A stretch of 5,723 nucleotides of DNA, from the NCBI GenBank assembly GCA_002299135.1, contig DBNM01000122.1, positions 55,694 to 61,416 on the forward strand. Direction: 5' to 3'. Made by a program: the position numbers and the translations under genes. This document shows, in pieces, positions 5,621 to 5,723 of the stretch; the first letter of the stretch is position 1, and each line of letters begins with the position of its first letter. This DNA is from Candidatus Neomicrothrix sp. UBA672 (GTDB lineage Bacteria; Actinomycetota; Acidimicrobiia; Acidimicrobiales; MedAcidi-G1). The notes under the pieces were generated by a model, which was given only the letters and a program-made list of their open reading frames with translations, was not told the origin of the DNA and did not search any database.

Positions 5621-5723
5621 ATGTCTAATGAAGTGCGCGCCGCAATGGTTCAAACAAGGTGGACAGGCGATAAAGAATCAATGATTGACCTTCACGAAAA
5701 GTATCTTCGTGAAGCCGCCAGCC
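5621..5723 (+). CDS. Carbon-nitrogen hydrolase (nitrilase superfamily), N-terminal 34 residues (cut by right edge)
   Basis: Only the first 34 residues are present. EVRAAMVQTRWTGD (4-17) is the first beta strand and turn typical of nitrilase-superfamily amidases, and MIDLHEKYLREAA (21-33) is the following helix. The pattern (VRAA-VQ-WTGD-ESM, then HE and REAA) closely resembles, from memory, actinobacterial enzymes labelled nitrilase or beta-ureidopropionase, which often sit beside dihydropyrimidinase and an aminotransferase and remove the carbamoyl group in pyrimidine-type degradation. The Glu-Lys-Cys catalytic residues lie past the edge. A good Shine-Dalgarno supports the start. N-carbamoylputrescine amidase is the main alternative. 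Confidence 0.75.
   Translation, partial: MSNEVRAAMVQTRWTGDKESMIDLHEKYLREAAS

Noticed and set aside
1..5723. Mobile element, CRISPR, toxin-antitoxin, phage or defence system
   Set aside because: No transposase, integrase, repeat-spacer array, terminal inverted repeats or small toxin-like pairs were seen; RmuC is a widespread housekeeping-type protein and is not by itself evidence of a defence island.

Overview
The window is an ordinary-looking, gene-dense bacterial chromosome segment with low to moderate GC (about 40% by eye). It carries five complete genes and two genes cut by the window edges. I see no mobile element, CRISPR array, tRNA or rRNA. The best guess for the host is an AT-rich actinobacterium, perhaps a marine Acidimicrobiia-type lineage. 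Three things point that way: the N-terminus of the right-edge nitrilase-family gene closely resembles (from memory) the actinobacterial enzymes found beside dihydropyrimidinase; the alpha/beta hydrolase is of a type common there; and two genes lack a Shine-Dalgarno and may have leaderless transcripts. This assignment is an inference, not a search result.

Layout: positions 1-1777 hold a minus-strand operon. A 12-TM major facilitator exporter is followed, with a 4-base ATGA stop/start overlap, by a class III PLP aminotransferase that runs off the left edge. A 98-base divergent gap separates it from a plus-strand pair: a class I SAM-dependent methyltransferase starting at TTG, and an alpha/beta hydrolase that has its own candidate promoter. 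The hydrolase converges, across a 14-base gap, on a minus-strand class I glutamine amidotransferase of the gamma-glutamyl-GABA hydrolase (peptidase C26) family. A 155-base AT-rich divergent gap then leads to a plus-strand rmuC. After a 147-base gap a carbon-nitrogen hydrolase begins and is cut by the right edge.

How the genes may work together: the aminotransferase, the gamma-glutamyl hydrolase and the C-N hydrolase are all families used to break down amines, gamma-glutamyl-amines, and carbamoyl amino acids. The region may therefore lean towards nitrogen salvage (polyamine or pyrimidine/beta-alanine catabolism), with an exporter coupled to the aminotransferase. The three genes lie on different strands and in different transcription units, so this is only suggestive. 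rmuC looks like an unrelated housekeeping gene. I did not find a convincing new system. The most checkable oddities are a histidine/acid-rich segment in the methyltransferase, overlapping divergent promoter signals, and interleaved palindromes upstream of rmuC.
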